From assembly GCA_002914845.1 (NCBI GenBank), contig JXTC01000291.1, positions 80,774 through 144,773 on the forward strand: a stretch of 64,000 nucleotides of DNA, given 5' to 3'. The notes beneath the pieces were generated by a model that worked only from the letters and a program-made list of their open reading frames with translations, had not been told where the DNA came from and made no database searches. Positions 47,801 through 59,677 of the stretch are shown here, piece after piece; position 1 is the first letter of the stretch, and every line of letters starts with the position of its first letter. The position numbers and the translations under genes were made by a program. Source of the DNA: Trema orientale (Eukaryota > Streptophyta > Magnoliopsida > Rosales > Cannabaceae).

Positions 47801-48186
47801 ATGTAGATCAATTTAGATACGTGACATGACCAGTGGTGAAGTCCGGATCGAAATTGAGGAGAGTATAATGTAAATTTTTTTAAGAGGAAAAAAGAACAAA
47901 AAATTCAAAATGAATTATATGTTAATAAAAGCAAGTATATAAACTATAATTTTAAAGGGGTAATTGTATAAAATATAATTTAGGGAAGTAAATATATATA
48001 TAAATTATGATTTTAGTGGGGGACAATCCTTAATTCTTTTAACTAAATGTCAACAAATTTAAATTTAAATTACATCTTAGTAATCATAAAATGAAAATTC
48101 AGGGGAGCATTTTGTGTACCTACGCCACTGGGAAAGACAGAGAGTTTTGATAAAATTTATGACTTATACCATTTTATTACCATGAG
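44802..48186. other. Intergenic, nothing recognised
   Basis: AT-rich DNA. The open frames (for example 45677-45919 minus) lack domains and are unsupported. A short repeat TATATCTTCTCCTATCTT occurs at 45969 and 46012. Nothing else stands out. Confidence 0.5.
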
Positions 48187-48194
48187 ACAATTAA

Positions 48195-48899
48195 TATGGA
48201 TGTCAATTTCACTGAACGGGTTGGTGCACTGTGGTACACCGGTCCGAATAGAACAGATTTTTATTGTTATAAACGATACAGGACATGGGGAGGAGATTTC
48301 CCGCTTAATATTTAACAGGGCAGGACAGGCTTGGGATTGAGTGCCCCACATCGATTCCGCCCCAATTATATATAAGTTAATTTCTTTTTTATATATAATA
48401 ATTCAACTAGATTTTAAAAAAAAAAGTCCAATAATATATAGTCATATACTAATATTATTTGAGTTATTTGGGATTGTATTAGCTTTTTGAATAAATGATA
48501 TGCTATACGATTTTGGTATTAAATGTTTTACATTTGACAACTCTAATATGTTAAAGTTTTATTTGAATATATTTTTTAGTTGTTTAGGTTTTTTATTAAA
48601 TTATAATTCTAATGGATTTAAGCTAAAATTAGAATTTTCAATGAAATTAACTTTAATTTTGATTTTTTCAATGTATTTAGACTTTTAAAAGATTTTGATC
48701 AACATAGAAATGTTTAATTAATTTAAAATAATGATTCCAAACAGGAACTCTGATATACCAATAAGTAAACCGATTCTCGATAGAGATTCCCCAAAATTAT
48801 CCTACACCAAATTAAATGATAAATAATGTGGGGATGGTATAGTAAAACAATAACAGAGATGGAGATGATAAATACAAAACTGCCACGTTGACATCTCTG
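48195..48899 (+). mobile_element. Non-autonomous hAT element, family H1 copy 2 (diverged)
   Basis: 705 bp homologous to 8949-9632 in the same orientation (GGATGTCAATTTCAC, TTGGGATTGAGTG, TATTTGAGTTATTTGGGATT). The ends TATGGATGTC and GACATCTCTG are mutated. Flanks ACAATTAA and GCCATTAA are an eroded 8-bp duplication. GC-rich motifs have decayed to A/T, so it is older than copies 1 and 3. Confidence 0.75.
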
Positions 48900-51080
48900 G
48901 CCATTAATAGCCCCCCAAGTGTAAAAATCCTGCTTCTTTTCTTTCTTTCCTTTTTTTTGTTTTTTGGGAGAAAAGGTGGGAGAACGTGGGTATCAATTGG
49001 TCTTTATTTAAGTGGTAATAAGATTAGCACTAGTTTTGTGATATGATGGTGTGTGGGTACTATATAAGGAAAATAGGGGAAAAAATAAAATTTAAGATTT
49101 GACTTCAATACATATTTAATGTTTAACTACTAATCTACGATGGAGAGCAAAGAGAATATGGAAAGGTAAAATCTTTCATTTTATGTGTTTATATATCAAT
49201 TAGAAACATATGAAAATGAATCCAACCTTTCCCACTTATTATTTCTTATTCTCCTCGATTCCCTTTTTACTCATTCCATTCATAATTTATTTGATTATGG
49301 ATTAATAAACGTAGCTTACTAGAAAATTTTGAGAATATTGCTCAATTTGTACTTAATTAGGACTATTAAATTCACATAAAAAAGGCAAGACCAAATAAAT
49401 TTCACTTAAATCAAATATATCAAATTCTATTCTTGCTTCTAGTCTACATGATAGGGGAGTAGTTTTGGGAATATTCACAAACATTAATGATAAATGTTGT
49501 ACATTTCGACAAACTATTGATATATGTGAAAGTTTATGTATGTCTTTGTTTATTGTATTTATAGTATTCCACCTAAAAAACCACATCGTTTAAGGTTTTT
49601 TTTTTCTTCTTTTTTTTTTTCCTTTGCTTTTGCCACACTATTCAAATTATCTTTTTCGAAAAATATCATATAGGTGCTCTATTGCCATCTTTTTTTCTCT
49701 TCCCACTATTCATTTAATAATTAGTTAATAACAAAATTAACCTTATATGTAATGATATAATAGACACATGTAATATTAAATAACCCTTAAAAAACAATAT
49801 TAAATAGGTAAATATTTTTTAATCTTATTCATCTACTAAAATCTTCTTTCTTAACACGTCTCCTAAAACTAATTTGGTAATAAATCAATCATCACGAATA
49901 AAATTCTTAAAAATCAAAGTATTGTTATTTGGATTTAATTTTTATAGCAATAGGAGAACATATTGTGAATTTTCAAATTGCAACAATTTTGATGACCTCT
50001 TTCTCATAATTTTTATATATAAAAAATCATATAACCTAAAAATTAACTCGAACCCTAACTTTAAAGAGAAAAATGAGAAATCGATTAATATTTTGAATCC
50101 TCAAACTGTGTCCATCAGTTCTTTTAGTTAAAATAATACTAAAAGTACTTTGATATATGAGGTGAGTTTTAAGAAAGCAAAAAAGTGTCCGAAAAGAAAT
50201 TTCATTTAATTTTTATTAAGAACCAAATTCGGAATAATAAAATTTAAAGGTGTGTATTAAGATAGTACTTTAAGTTTTAAATATTAAAGACTGTTCTATT
50301 GAGAAAAATGTTTAGGAGAGAAAAAAGATGCGTGACAATAGAGCTATATTACCATGCATAAAGATATTACAGTTGTATCATGCATTTCCTCTTTCGAATA
50401 TGCATTCAAAATTTGTAATACTTGTTCTTTATTTGCCTAAATAAGTTCCTTATTTGTCAAAATTTAGGGGCGCTATATGGAGTCTCCGTAAGTCATCTTT
50501 TATTATTGTTGTATGATCGACAAAAACATTGAGATGAGAAGTTAATATAGTGAATGTTACAAGAAGAGGGCTAGAAACACTCTTACTATCTTTTAGGTAC
50601 ACTCTCTTATTTTACTTGATACCTGAATTCACTAATATATCTCGTATTTTTATAATATTTCAAATCATTGTTTGACTCCACGTGACAACAGGAGATTATA
50701 AAATAGTTGTTAGAATCCGTGTGTTAAACAATGAAAAAAAAAAAGTAGAAAGAAAGTAAGAAAAAAGTGCATGTAACAATTCATATCCTCAAACGAAGAT
50801 GAAGTCCATGCATGGATCTCTTTTTCTTTTCTTTTAGAAAGACCAAATATTCCACGGATTTAATAGTTTATGAAGATAACGGTACAGTAAAAAAAAGGAA
50901 ACAAATAACATCTGAATTCCCAAAATTAAAAATGGTTATCCCGCCAGTCATTAATGGTGGCCTAACATGGCCAAATTTAAAGGATAAAAATGAAGAAATT
51001 CAACTGCGGCATGCGCATGACAAAGCAAAGCTACTAACCCATGTAGTCAATCACGTGGCAGACTACGAGTATGTGTGACT
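48900..51080. other. Intergenic, nothing recognised
   Basis: AT-rich and non-repetitive. The open frames at 49353-49586 minus, 49874-50131 plus and 50812-51078 plus have no recognisable domain, and no splice partners were found. Confidence 0.45.
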
Positions 51081-51126
51081 TCGAAGAAGAAGAAGAAGAA
51101 GAGAGAGAGAGAGAGAGAGAGAGAGG
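51080..51126. repeat. (GAA)n followed by (GA)n microsatellite
   Basis: GAAGAAGAAGAAG runs into about fifteen GA dinucleotides, then an imperfect duplication of GAGAGGACAAATTAAAAGAT (51119-51161). Confidence 0.85.
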
Positions 51127-51217
51127 ACAAATTAAAAGATGAGAGAGAGGACAAATTAAAAGATATTTATCCATGCGTTCAATGGATGTTAAGTCAAAAG
51201 AAAAAACAACGAAAGAA

Positions 51218-51401
51218 GAGTAATGCTATGGGGCACCAGTGGTGCCCAACACTACAGTGATGTGTCAGTCTGTCACTGGGTAATCATAATTATAATTTAA
51301 GTAGGGCCTATGTGGGACCCAATTTATTAATTAAATCATCAAGTGACAAACAGACATGTCATTGTGGTGTTGGGCACCACGGATGCCCCATAGCATTGCT
51401 C
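51218..51401. mobile_element. MITE family M2 copy 2
   Basis: 184 bp from GAGTAATGCTATGGGGCACC to GGATGCCCCATAGCATTGCT plus C. Flanks ACGAAAGAA and ATGAAAGAA are a 9-bp duplication with one mismatch, pointing to a MULE-type origin. Homologous to 18798-18991 and 56238-56413. Confidence 0.82.
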
Positions 51402-53150
51402 ATGAAAGAAACATAAGATAACGAATACACATCACTAAAAATATGTCAGGATGCACTTACTCAGGTGTAGGCCTTGGAAGTCGTTATATCGTTTGCACTC
51501 TCACCACATGTGCCGATGAGAATTGATAATTTAAAATATAAATAAATAGTTAAATTGCATTTAATTTACACCTCCTAACTAGCTTGGCAAATTGCACATT
51601 ACTCCCTACCGGAAAAAAAGGGCATTTGTACCTTATAATTGCGAAGTTCTTGATATATATATACAAACGAGATCACAGTCACATGAGTTTTAATTATAAG
51701 TAGGAGAAGGCTTGGGAATTTCATAAAATTTACCTCGGATTTTGTGGTGGCTACTAGTTCTGTCTAATTAAACTTACAGAAATTAAAAGTTGGTTTACCA
51801 CGTACAATTACAAAATTTAGAGGGCATTGCGCCTCTTTTTTATTTATTTTTTCTTTTTTCTTTTTCTCAGTAAGAGCAATATGCCATAGATCCGATACTT
51901 TAGAGAGGAAAATTGCAATTCAGAGCCAAAATTTGATGAATATGAGCTAACATGTGCCGTGATGATGAGTAGTAAATAATTCTGGGTTTTGTCTAATGTT
52001 GTTATTAACTATAATATACAGACATGCACGTACATATGTAAGTATCCTAAAATATATGGGCACATATATGTGCTAATATTGTCGCTACTAAACTACCGAG
52101 AGTCTAATTTATCTTGCAAGGCCCATACCACTATGACTTGGGCAGCATGGAATTAAAGCCCCCAACTTTCCAAACCTTTCTCAATAATTAGTAGCATAAG
52201 AAATTTGATCTCAGCGATGTGTATTAGGACGACACTAGGTCCTCAACTATCCTAATCACTTTAGAAGATGCTTAGTGAGTCCATAATAGACACAAAAGGC
52301 AGAATCAAAGTTATCTTTCGGACCGATTGGACTGGAGATGGATAATAGAAATCTCTAATGTGAACAATGTCATGGTTATGGTTTACAGCAATTGAGGGTA
52401 ATATTGCCAATTAAAGACCTACATCATAATATTTGGATTAACAATTTAAGATGTCCCAAATTCTAAAATAAGAATAAAATTATTTAGCTGATAAAATATT
52501 CTTTAGAATTCCTAAAATAATATATTTCCATGTTAGGATAAATTGGTCAAATATATTTGGTCTTATAAGTTTCCTCAAGGGTGCAGTATTTGAACCCAAT
52601 AGATGACCCATAATTTAAAATCCATTTTGTTTAAGGTTTTAGTAATCTAAATTAGAATACCTATCAAAATAGGATCCATATCTCATTATCTCTGGAGTAA
52701 AAGTCATATAAGACAAACAAGAGACGTCCTTCCAAATTGGCATTAATGATACGTGAAAGTGATCAACCAAATCAAATAAAATCTTTGAGCAAATCTTTCC
52801 ATAAATATAAGATCAAACCAAATCTATTCAATTATCCCATCGATAAATATTTTGCAAAGAGGATCTATTGTCTTCAGAAGGCAGACTCCAACAAATATAA
52901 GTAACTCCTCCACCATCAAACGATCGAGCGGCGACAAACGAGCGGCAAGCAAAGTCCCAATAGAGAAATTAGAACAATTAGTTATTTGTCGTCTCCACAC
53001 ACTCTTTTTAATATACCTTTTTATTTATAAAAAAAAAATCCCAAATAAAATTACATTTAAGTACATAAGTATAGTTAAATGTAGGGTTCCTAGTACATAA
53101 GGACTCCAGTCTCAGTCATGAGCTGGTTTTCGGATGGTATATATTATATG
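51402..53150. other. Intergenic, nothing recognised
   Basis: AT-rich sequence. The open frame at 52852-53100 is short, has no domain, and sits in repetitive-looking flank. Confidence 0.45.
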
Positions 53151-53154
53151 TATA

Positions 53155-53725
53155 GGGGCATCTTTAGATTGTACGCCACGCGGGTGACTAAATGGCGGAA
53201 CAGGTGGCAAGAAATACGCCAGCTGACACGTATATAAGAAAATCACTTAAGAGTCACATGAATCGCATGTGACGCGATTGGGCCCGCTGGTTGTCGTGGG
53301 CCAAGGCCAAATCCATCCCAGACCCTGGACAGGTTCGGCCCAATCTGATTCTTACCCGACAGCTGGGGATCAAAAGCCTCAAGGTCTTCCGCCAGAAGGC
53401 CATTGGAGGTAGCGCACTCCAGACCCAGCTAGGGCATTTAATACAATCCTGGGTAGGTGTGCGCATCAGGCAAACCGTCCTGACAGAATGGCGGATTGTC
53501 GAAGTTTCCCCCTGCCGAGCTCATACCAGAGGCGACGTCAGAGAGTGAGTCACGTCAACCAGAGGAAATCGCGGTAACCCTGGCCCGTGATTTCCGGAGC
53601 AAGTCATGATGAAAAAAAATACTTGATCCTGGGATTGAGAGCTATGGGACCCCAGAGTATACATCGGAGAGTCTTTGCAAGTGCAGACCCCGCATTTCTA
53701 ATCCAGCTTGCAGTCATGAATAGTC
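53155..53725. repeat. GC-richer island, probable LTR-retrotransposon fragment
   Basis: About 570 bp of markedly higher GC than its surroundings, with CGCCACGCGGG, TGACGCGATTGGGCCC and GAGTCACGTCAACC-type sequence. Open frames on both strands (53254-53466, 53291-53548) overlap and have no domain. It is reminiscent of a gypsy LTR with a TATAAGAAAATC box near 53232 and a possible end near 53710. No mate or target duplication was seen. Confidence 0.35.
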
Positions 53726-54359
53726 CAAAATAGTGAAGATATATAGACATTTGGTAAGAATAGCACCAACAATATCCACGTTAAAATAAGATATTTTTGA
53801 ACACATTTTATTGTAAGCACCCTTCTATTCAACTTTGTTTTTCGCGACCATCAACCAAACACTGAAAATTTGAGGATTCGACAAGAAGCTTCAAGAAAGG
53901 GGGAAAAAAAACAAAAAACAAAAAACAAACTTTCAACAGAAAATTTGATCAAGTCAAACTATTAAGCTTGATGGAAAAAGAGTAGTCACTAATTTATCAA
54001 TAGAAAAATAGGCAAATAAGATAAGAATGATAAAGGAAATAGAAACTTTTAGAAGGATGTGCCATCGAAGTAGAACGTAGCAAGGAAAAGAAGAATCTTA
54101 AAAGGTAAGTCAACTAAGAAATTAAACTCCCTCGGTTTGTTTGACCGGGGGCACCCTTAGCAAAAAAAAAAATAATTAATTAATTAATTAAACAATTGAT
54201 TTGAAAAAGAAAAATAATTAAAACAGCAAAACCAAAATAATAATAATAATTTATCAGTTTTTTTTTTTTCAAAAACTTTTTGTATTCCTGCACCTGTATA
54301 AATATTTACATAGATTTATTGATCCAATCTTATGATTTAAATTAATGATTAATGAAAAC

Positions 54360-54463
54360 GTTTTAAGATATTATGGAAAATCTTATACATTTAAAATAAT
54401 AAAAAGAAGATGTTTTAAGATATTATGGAAAATCTTATACATTTAAAATAATAAAAAGAAGAT
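54360..54463. repeat. Perfect 52-bp tandem duplication
   Basis: The unit beginning GTTTTAAGATATTATGGAAA occurs at 54360-54411 and 54412-54463 with no mismatch seen. Confidence 0.9.
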
Positions 54464-54597
54464 GAGAATGAGATTTTGGTTCGTGAAATTTATCACCCTT
54501 GATCTCTATTGGGATCAATAAATTTTGTTCCTAATTTATGTTTCACGTAACATGACTCTTCTTCTTTTAATTTTTTTTTTTTTTTAAAGACTTGTTT

Positions 54598-55513
54598 ATG
54601 GGTTTGTTTCGGAACGGAATTCTCTGTCCCAAATTCCTGTCCCTGTCCCTTTGCTCCTAAAATGATATCTGTCCACAGAGTTAAAATCACGTAAGGCCTT
54701 CTTTGGAAAATAGGGAAAAAAAAAAAAAAAAAACCAAAAATAACTAATGAATATTAGATCAAAAGCAAGAGCAGGAACATGAATGGTATGTGAGTCCTTC
54801 TCAAATTCTCAAACTATTGCAGTATTAAATTCTACCCAGCACAGATAGATAGAAAACTTTTTATAACTTTTTTTATTCCTTCGAGAGACATAAAAAAATG
54901 CTTTTGAAGTTTCTATAATATAATAGTAAATTTCCAGAAAAATGAAGGGCTCTATAATTTTATTACAGTATTCATTTTTTTTTCTTTTGCTATTTTAGTC
55001 CTTTTGGCATTTAAGACGAAAAAGAAAAGATATCCACTTTCAAGTTTAAACCAAATGTAATAGAAAATTTTCCGATAAACATATTTGTTTTTGATTTTTT
55101 TTTTATTTTTTATTTCCTTTTACTCAGCCAGATCTAGTTTTAGTCGGTGACCATCTCCATCCCAATACTTCCACTTGAAACCTACAGAGACTCTTCCTCT
55201 GATTGTCTATAATTGCTAAGATCTAATTGCTTATATATGTATAAGCTCATATTATCTATAATTGCTAAGATCTGATTGTCTACAATCGCTTATATATAAA
55301 TATATATTGTAGAGAATTTTTCTTCCTGACACCTCGTATTTTTCTCTTACCGTCAATGTTTCGTTTTCCTCCTCCTCCTCCTCCCTTTTTCTTTTCATTT
55401 ACCAAGCAAGACTTAATAGGAGTTTAACTTGATGGACAGATGTCCTTTTAGGAGCAAAGGGACAGAGAGCGGGACAGGAACTTGGGACAGACGATCTCAT
55501 TCTCTCTCAAACA
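54598..55513. mobile_element. TIR element with CTGTCCC-rich ends
   Basis: The left arm (GGGTTTGTTTCGGAACGG, CCTGTCCCTGTCCCTTTGCT, CCTAAAATG) is inverted at the right (AGGAGCAAAGGGACAGAG, GGGACAGGAACTTGGGACAG, CAAACATA). TIRs are about 90 bp. Outer GTTTGTTT-type ends and TTA-containing flanks would fit PIF/Harbinger, but the flanks are ambiguous. The interior has a CTCCTCCTCC run and repeated TCTATAATTGCTAAGATCT. Confidence 0.6.
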
Positions 55514-56237
55514 TATTTAATTATGAAGTCAGAACATTAAGGTATAGGAAGAGACAAATCAAGGTATCGTAATGCTCAACTTTGCCATACTGTTTTTATG
55601 AAATTATTTATTCGCAAATTTTGATGGATACAAATGCATTCTAAATTGAATTTTCAGATCGCATACTTTAAAATATCTAGATATGTTTTTCACGTTATTT
55701 CATGACGATACAACAATGACTTTTAATTTTCCATAAAAGAAAAAAAAATGAAAGAATTACTTGAGAAAAGATATTTTAAGAGCCGTTCTGGAAAATTTAG
55801 GAGGTATAATTAGTAAAAATTACATTTAAATTTTGAATGAGGTGTGTTTTTAGCAAATGTGTGGAGAAAGTAGACTGAGGGGTGGCAATCGAGCCACCCT
55901 TAGTTATTTTATCTGCTGATATTTGCCATCAATATGAATTTATCCCTCAGTTTTTAATTTGTATTCAAGTGTCCCTAAAACTTTAAATGGCAAAATTGTT
56001 CTTCTTTTGTCCCTCAATTCAAATACCGTTAAAAAACCGTTAGTGAACAATGGCCAAATTGTCATTTAAACGTTTTAAAGAGCTAAAATATAAATGCTAT
56101 TACTTCTTTTTTTCCCTTAGTTAAGCATTTTTAAATAACTTTTTATAATGAAATAAATGAAAAAAGGTAGCATAGCATTTTTTTTACATGGTTAAATGTG
56201 TATATAAACAAAAACAAAACAAAAAAGCATAATATAA
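55514..56237. other. Intergenic, nothing recognised
   Basis: AT-rich. TTTATCCCTCAGTTTTTAAT and CAAGTGTCCCTAAAACTTTA near 55940 resemble one arm of a long-TIR MITE, but no opposite arm was found. Confidence 0.35.
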
Positions 56238-56413
56238 GAGCAATGTTATGGGCACCAGAGTTGCCCAACACCACATTATTTGGCAGTTTATTATTGGATG
56301 ATTATAATTAATAAACTGGATCCCATATGGTCTCCACCTGACATGTAATTATAATCATCCAATAACAAACTGCCACCTCATGCAGTGTTGGGCACTATAT
56401 GGTGCCCCATAGC
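56238..56413. mobile_element. MITE family M2 copy 3, cut short by a hAT end
   Basis: The left end is GAGCAATGTTATGGGCACCA. The right TIR reads GGTGCCCCATAGC and stops before the expected ATTGCTC, exactly where the hAT terminus at 56414 begins. The hAT therefore inserted into the MITE. Confidence 0.75.
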
Positions 56414-59400
56414 TAGGGATGGCAACGGGTTGGGTTTGGGATGGGTATGGCTATCCCGCTCCCATACTCGCAGGAAAAAATCAAACATATACTCGCTCTA
56501 TTTACCAATTTAATTTGGCGAGGTGGATTCGGGCATTACCCGAGTGGGTATCCGTGGTACCCATACACCTGTCGATCGTTAAAAAAACTGATAAAAAATT
56601 TCTGAAAAAATATATATTTATAACTCATTTTTACATAATATCAAGCAAATTCAAACCATATTCAACATAACGTTATATGATTCATACAAAACACACAAAA
56701 TTAAAGAAGTCTCAAGCTTAAATAAGATCCAATATATTACAATAATTCAAAATAAAATAAGTCTACAGAACATAACAATTGTCCAACACAAAATAACAAT
56801 AAATAAAAGACGACACATCGTAATATTCTGAAATAAATTCTAATCTTGATCGAATCCCTCATTCTTCATGCCATTGGTTCGATTTCCTTTATTATGTCAA
56901 ATTCGGCCTAAAAAAATGAAAAGAATAACATTATTTTTATTTTCTTAAAACATTAATCAACTAAAGAATTATGCATCAATTTACCTCAACATTAGCAACA
57001 TCATCTCCTTCACCATCATCCCAATAAAATATCACAATACCATCTGAAGATTTGTTTGAATCGAACAAAAAGATACAAATAAATAATTAGCAAATTATTG
57101 AAACAAAAGCAATACAAACTAAAATGTATAACAATAACTCAAAATTTACCACTTATTTCAGACCATAACCAATCTTGAGTACATATCAATGCTTCCAATG
57201 TCGATGATAAGAGTCTACTTCGATGTAGATTCAAAACTCTACCACTAATAGAGAAAGCAGACTCTGAAGTAACAGTTGACATAGGAATAGTGTAAGTATC
57301 CTTAGCAATATGTTGCAAGATAGGATATTTCACCTATTGTATCTTCCACCAATCCAATATATCAAAATTATCAACTCTAGGATGGACAGATTCTTCTAAG
57401 TAAAAGTCCAACTCTGATTTCACTTCTTCAACAATCTCTTCATTTTCCATCCATGTATCAAAAATATACGAAGAGTCAGAAAGAAAAGTAACATTAGAAC
57501 TACAAGAAGAGCTATCTATCTTTGAAGTACCAGCCTTATGACAATTTTGCATTTCTTGTCTCTTATGCTTCAATTGGTATTCCTTTACCAAATCATCCAT
57601 ATTGCTACGAACCTTCTCTAGTTCACCTGAAGCACGACTTTTATAAATCAAAGGAAAGTAGCATTTGAAGGATTTCATTTTATATCTCGGATCCAATACA
57701 TTTGCTATTTTCAAAACCCCATAAACTTTATCCCAGTATTTCTTAAAATTTTCTATCATTACAAATCAATCCAATGATCTAGAGATAATCTCAACTCATA
57801 AATCTCAATAAAGAATAAATTAGTAGTAGGATAATAGGTCACAGAAAAAATTAAAATAACATCATAAAATCTCTCTAGTCTATGACACAACTCTTTATAA
57901 ACTTCCCAATCTTCATCAAAAGGAAAACATTTATATTGTGGTTCACGTAATTTTGAACAACGAAAAACAGGCTTGTAAAACAAAGCAGTTTTAAGCATCA
58001 TATATGTAGAATTCCATCTAGTTTTACAATCAAGAACTAACTGCTTAGTACATGGTATATCCAACTGTTTAGCTGAGTCTTTAAACTTTTCTACCCTCTT
58101 AGATGTGGCCTTCCAAAAATTAACACTTTTACGAACATTCTCTATTTTTTCTTCAAACCTACTTAGCCTATCTTTCACAATTAAATTCAAAATATGTGCA
58201 GCACACCTCATGTGAAACAATTTCCTATCTAATAAAAGTGAATCTTTATCAAGTTTCTCTTTTATCTTCGAAATCATACTATCATTAGTAGTACAATTAT
58301 CAAGTGTTAAAATAGACAACTTACGATCAAGGTTCTAATCCATTAGAGTCTGAAAGAGTGCCTGACTGATAGTATCTGCATTGTTTGGAGTAGGCATATA
58401 GATAAACCTAGCAAACAAGAATACAATAATTACAATTATGATTAAACTTTATTACCAAAATATAAATATATATGAATAAAACACGGAACATGGCATTACC
58501 TCAATATAAAGTTGTGTAATTTCCATGAGTTGTCTATAAAATGTACCGTAATGACCAAGGATTGCCTCTTTTGGTTGTTAGCAGTCCACATATCCATTGT
58601 GATAGCAACTTTACTTTTAATAGTGTGAATGAAAGACTTAATTTTAACTTTATGCTCATTCTTCACTGTGTTTCTTGACACCATCTGAAACATTGGTTAT
58701 AAGTTGAATGAGTATCGCCTAAATCCTTTATGCTCCACCGTAGAAAGTGGATACTCATGCAAAATAATCATCTCTACCAAATCTCTCCTAGATTGCTCTT
58801 GATCAAATACATAAGTGGCAATTGTAGTTTTTCCATCCTTATCAATTTTGTTTGGATTCAACATGGATTGCCTAATGTCTCTTGTATTTCGAAGAGGACA
58901 TCTTTTCCAATGTTCACACAAATGATTAATACCATTCTTACTTTCATATCCTAACTTCTTTTCGCAGTAATTATAAATTGCCTTTATTAACCCATCAATA
59001 TTTTGTCTTTTAAAATGATTCAAAACATCCGAAGTCAATTTTTTTTTAGTAAGTAACGTAGAATCCTTAGGTGAATATTCATCCATAAGAGTAACATGAT
59101 TACTATCATTCATATTCTCATCTGATCCTTTCTCAAGATTTTCTATAGGAGGTGGATGAAAATTACTCAAAGGTATACATGGACTAGATGTTTGGTCTTT
59201 AGATTGTACTGGTAAAGAAGTTTGAGAAGTTGATTCATCACGAAGACTTTGATCTAAACCTTGAGTAGTTTCAGCTGGTTCACTACCACTACTCATAGTT
59301 TCTACAAGAAATATAAATTCATACAAAATGAGTAAGTATATTTCAATTATAGTCCCACTTGCAATTCATCTTCACATTCAAAATTATAATCTCACTTGCA

Positions 59401-59675
59401 ATGACAAATGACAAATGCATCTTATGCATTCAGTATATTAAAAATCAAATAAAATGTAAAGCAAAAGACTTAAATAAAATATTTTTAATAATTTAAGGAC
59501 CAATATGATGAAATTTATAGTTTAAATAATAGAATGAGTCTTTTCCAATAAAAATCATTTATCCTAATTCCTATTTGTCTTTATGATTAACGATCCTATA
59601 ACAGTATATAAAACATATACTATTTAATAGATTATTTTTTACTTACATATTTTAATTAAAATATGTATATATATA
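56414..59675 (-). mobile_element. hAT transposon carrying a broken transposase, one end missing
   Basis: The 3' end (minus-strand sense) is TAGGGATGGCAACGGGTTGG at 56414, followed by subterminal GGGTATGG/CCCGAGTGGGTA motifs typical of plant hAT elements. The transposase remnant occupies 56866-59326. No matching inverted terminus was found upstream of the gene, and the displaced MITE end (ATTGCTC) is also absent, so the 5' end appears deleted or replaced. The right limit given is where the next element begins. Confidence 0.65.
56866..59326 (-). pseudogene. hAT transposase pseudogene (ricesleeper-like, BED zinc finger)
   Basis: Reading from 59326: a serine/threonine-rich N-terminus, a BED-type zinc finger region (CEHWKRCPLRNTR), then HEYPLSTVEHKGFRRYSF. 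The RNase H-like core follows (VAITMDMWTANNQKRQSLV, FHMRCAAHILNLIVKD, TRWNSTYMMLKTAL), then LDPRYKMKSF, then the hAT C-terminal dimerisation region (YPILQHIAKDTYTIPMST, SAFSISGRVL). A probable intron lies at about 58498-58412 (GTAATG...TGCTAG). Two further short introns likely lead to a last exon ending at 56866 (EFDIIKEIEPMA). In-frame stops near 58697, 58340 and 57334 and a frameshift near 57760 show that it is not functional. Members of this class catalyse cut-and-paste transposition; some were domesticated, but the stops argue against that here. Confidence 0.88.
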
Positions 59676-59677
59676 TT

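Noticed and set aside
53254..53548. Overlapping open frames on both strands in the GC-rich island
   Set aside because: High GC lengthens random frames, and neither translation shows a recognisable domain.
57139..59326. Domesticated hAT transposase gene
   Set aside because: At least three in-frame stops and a frameshift in conserved regions indicate a dead transposase rather than a host gene.
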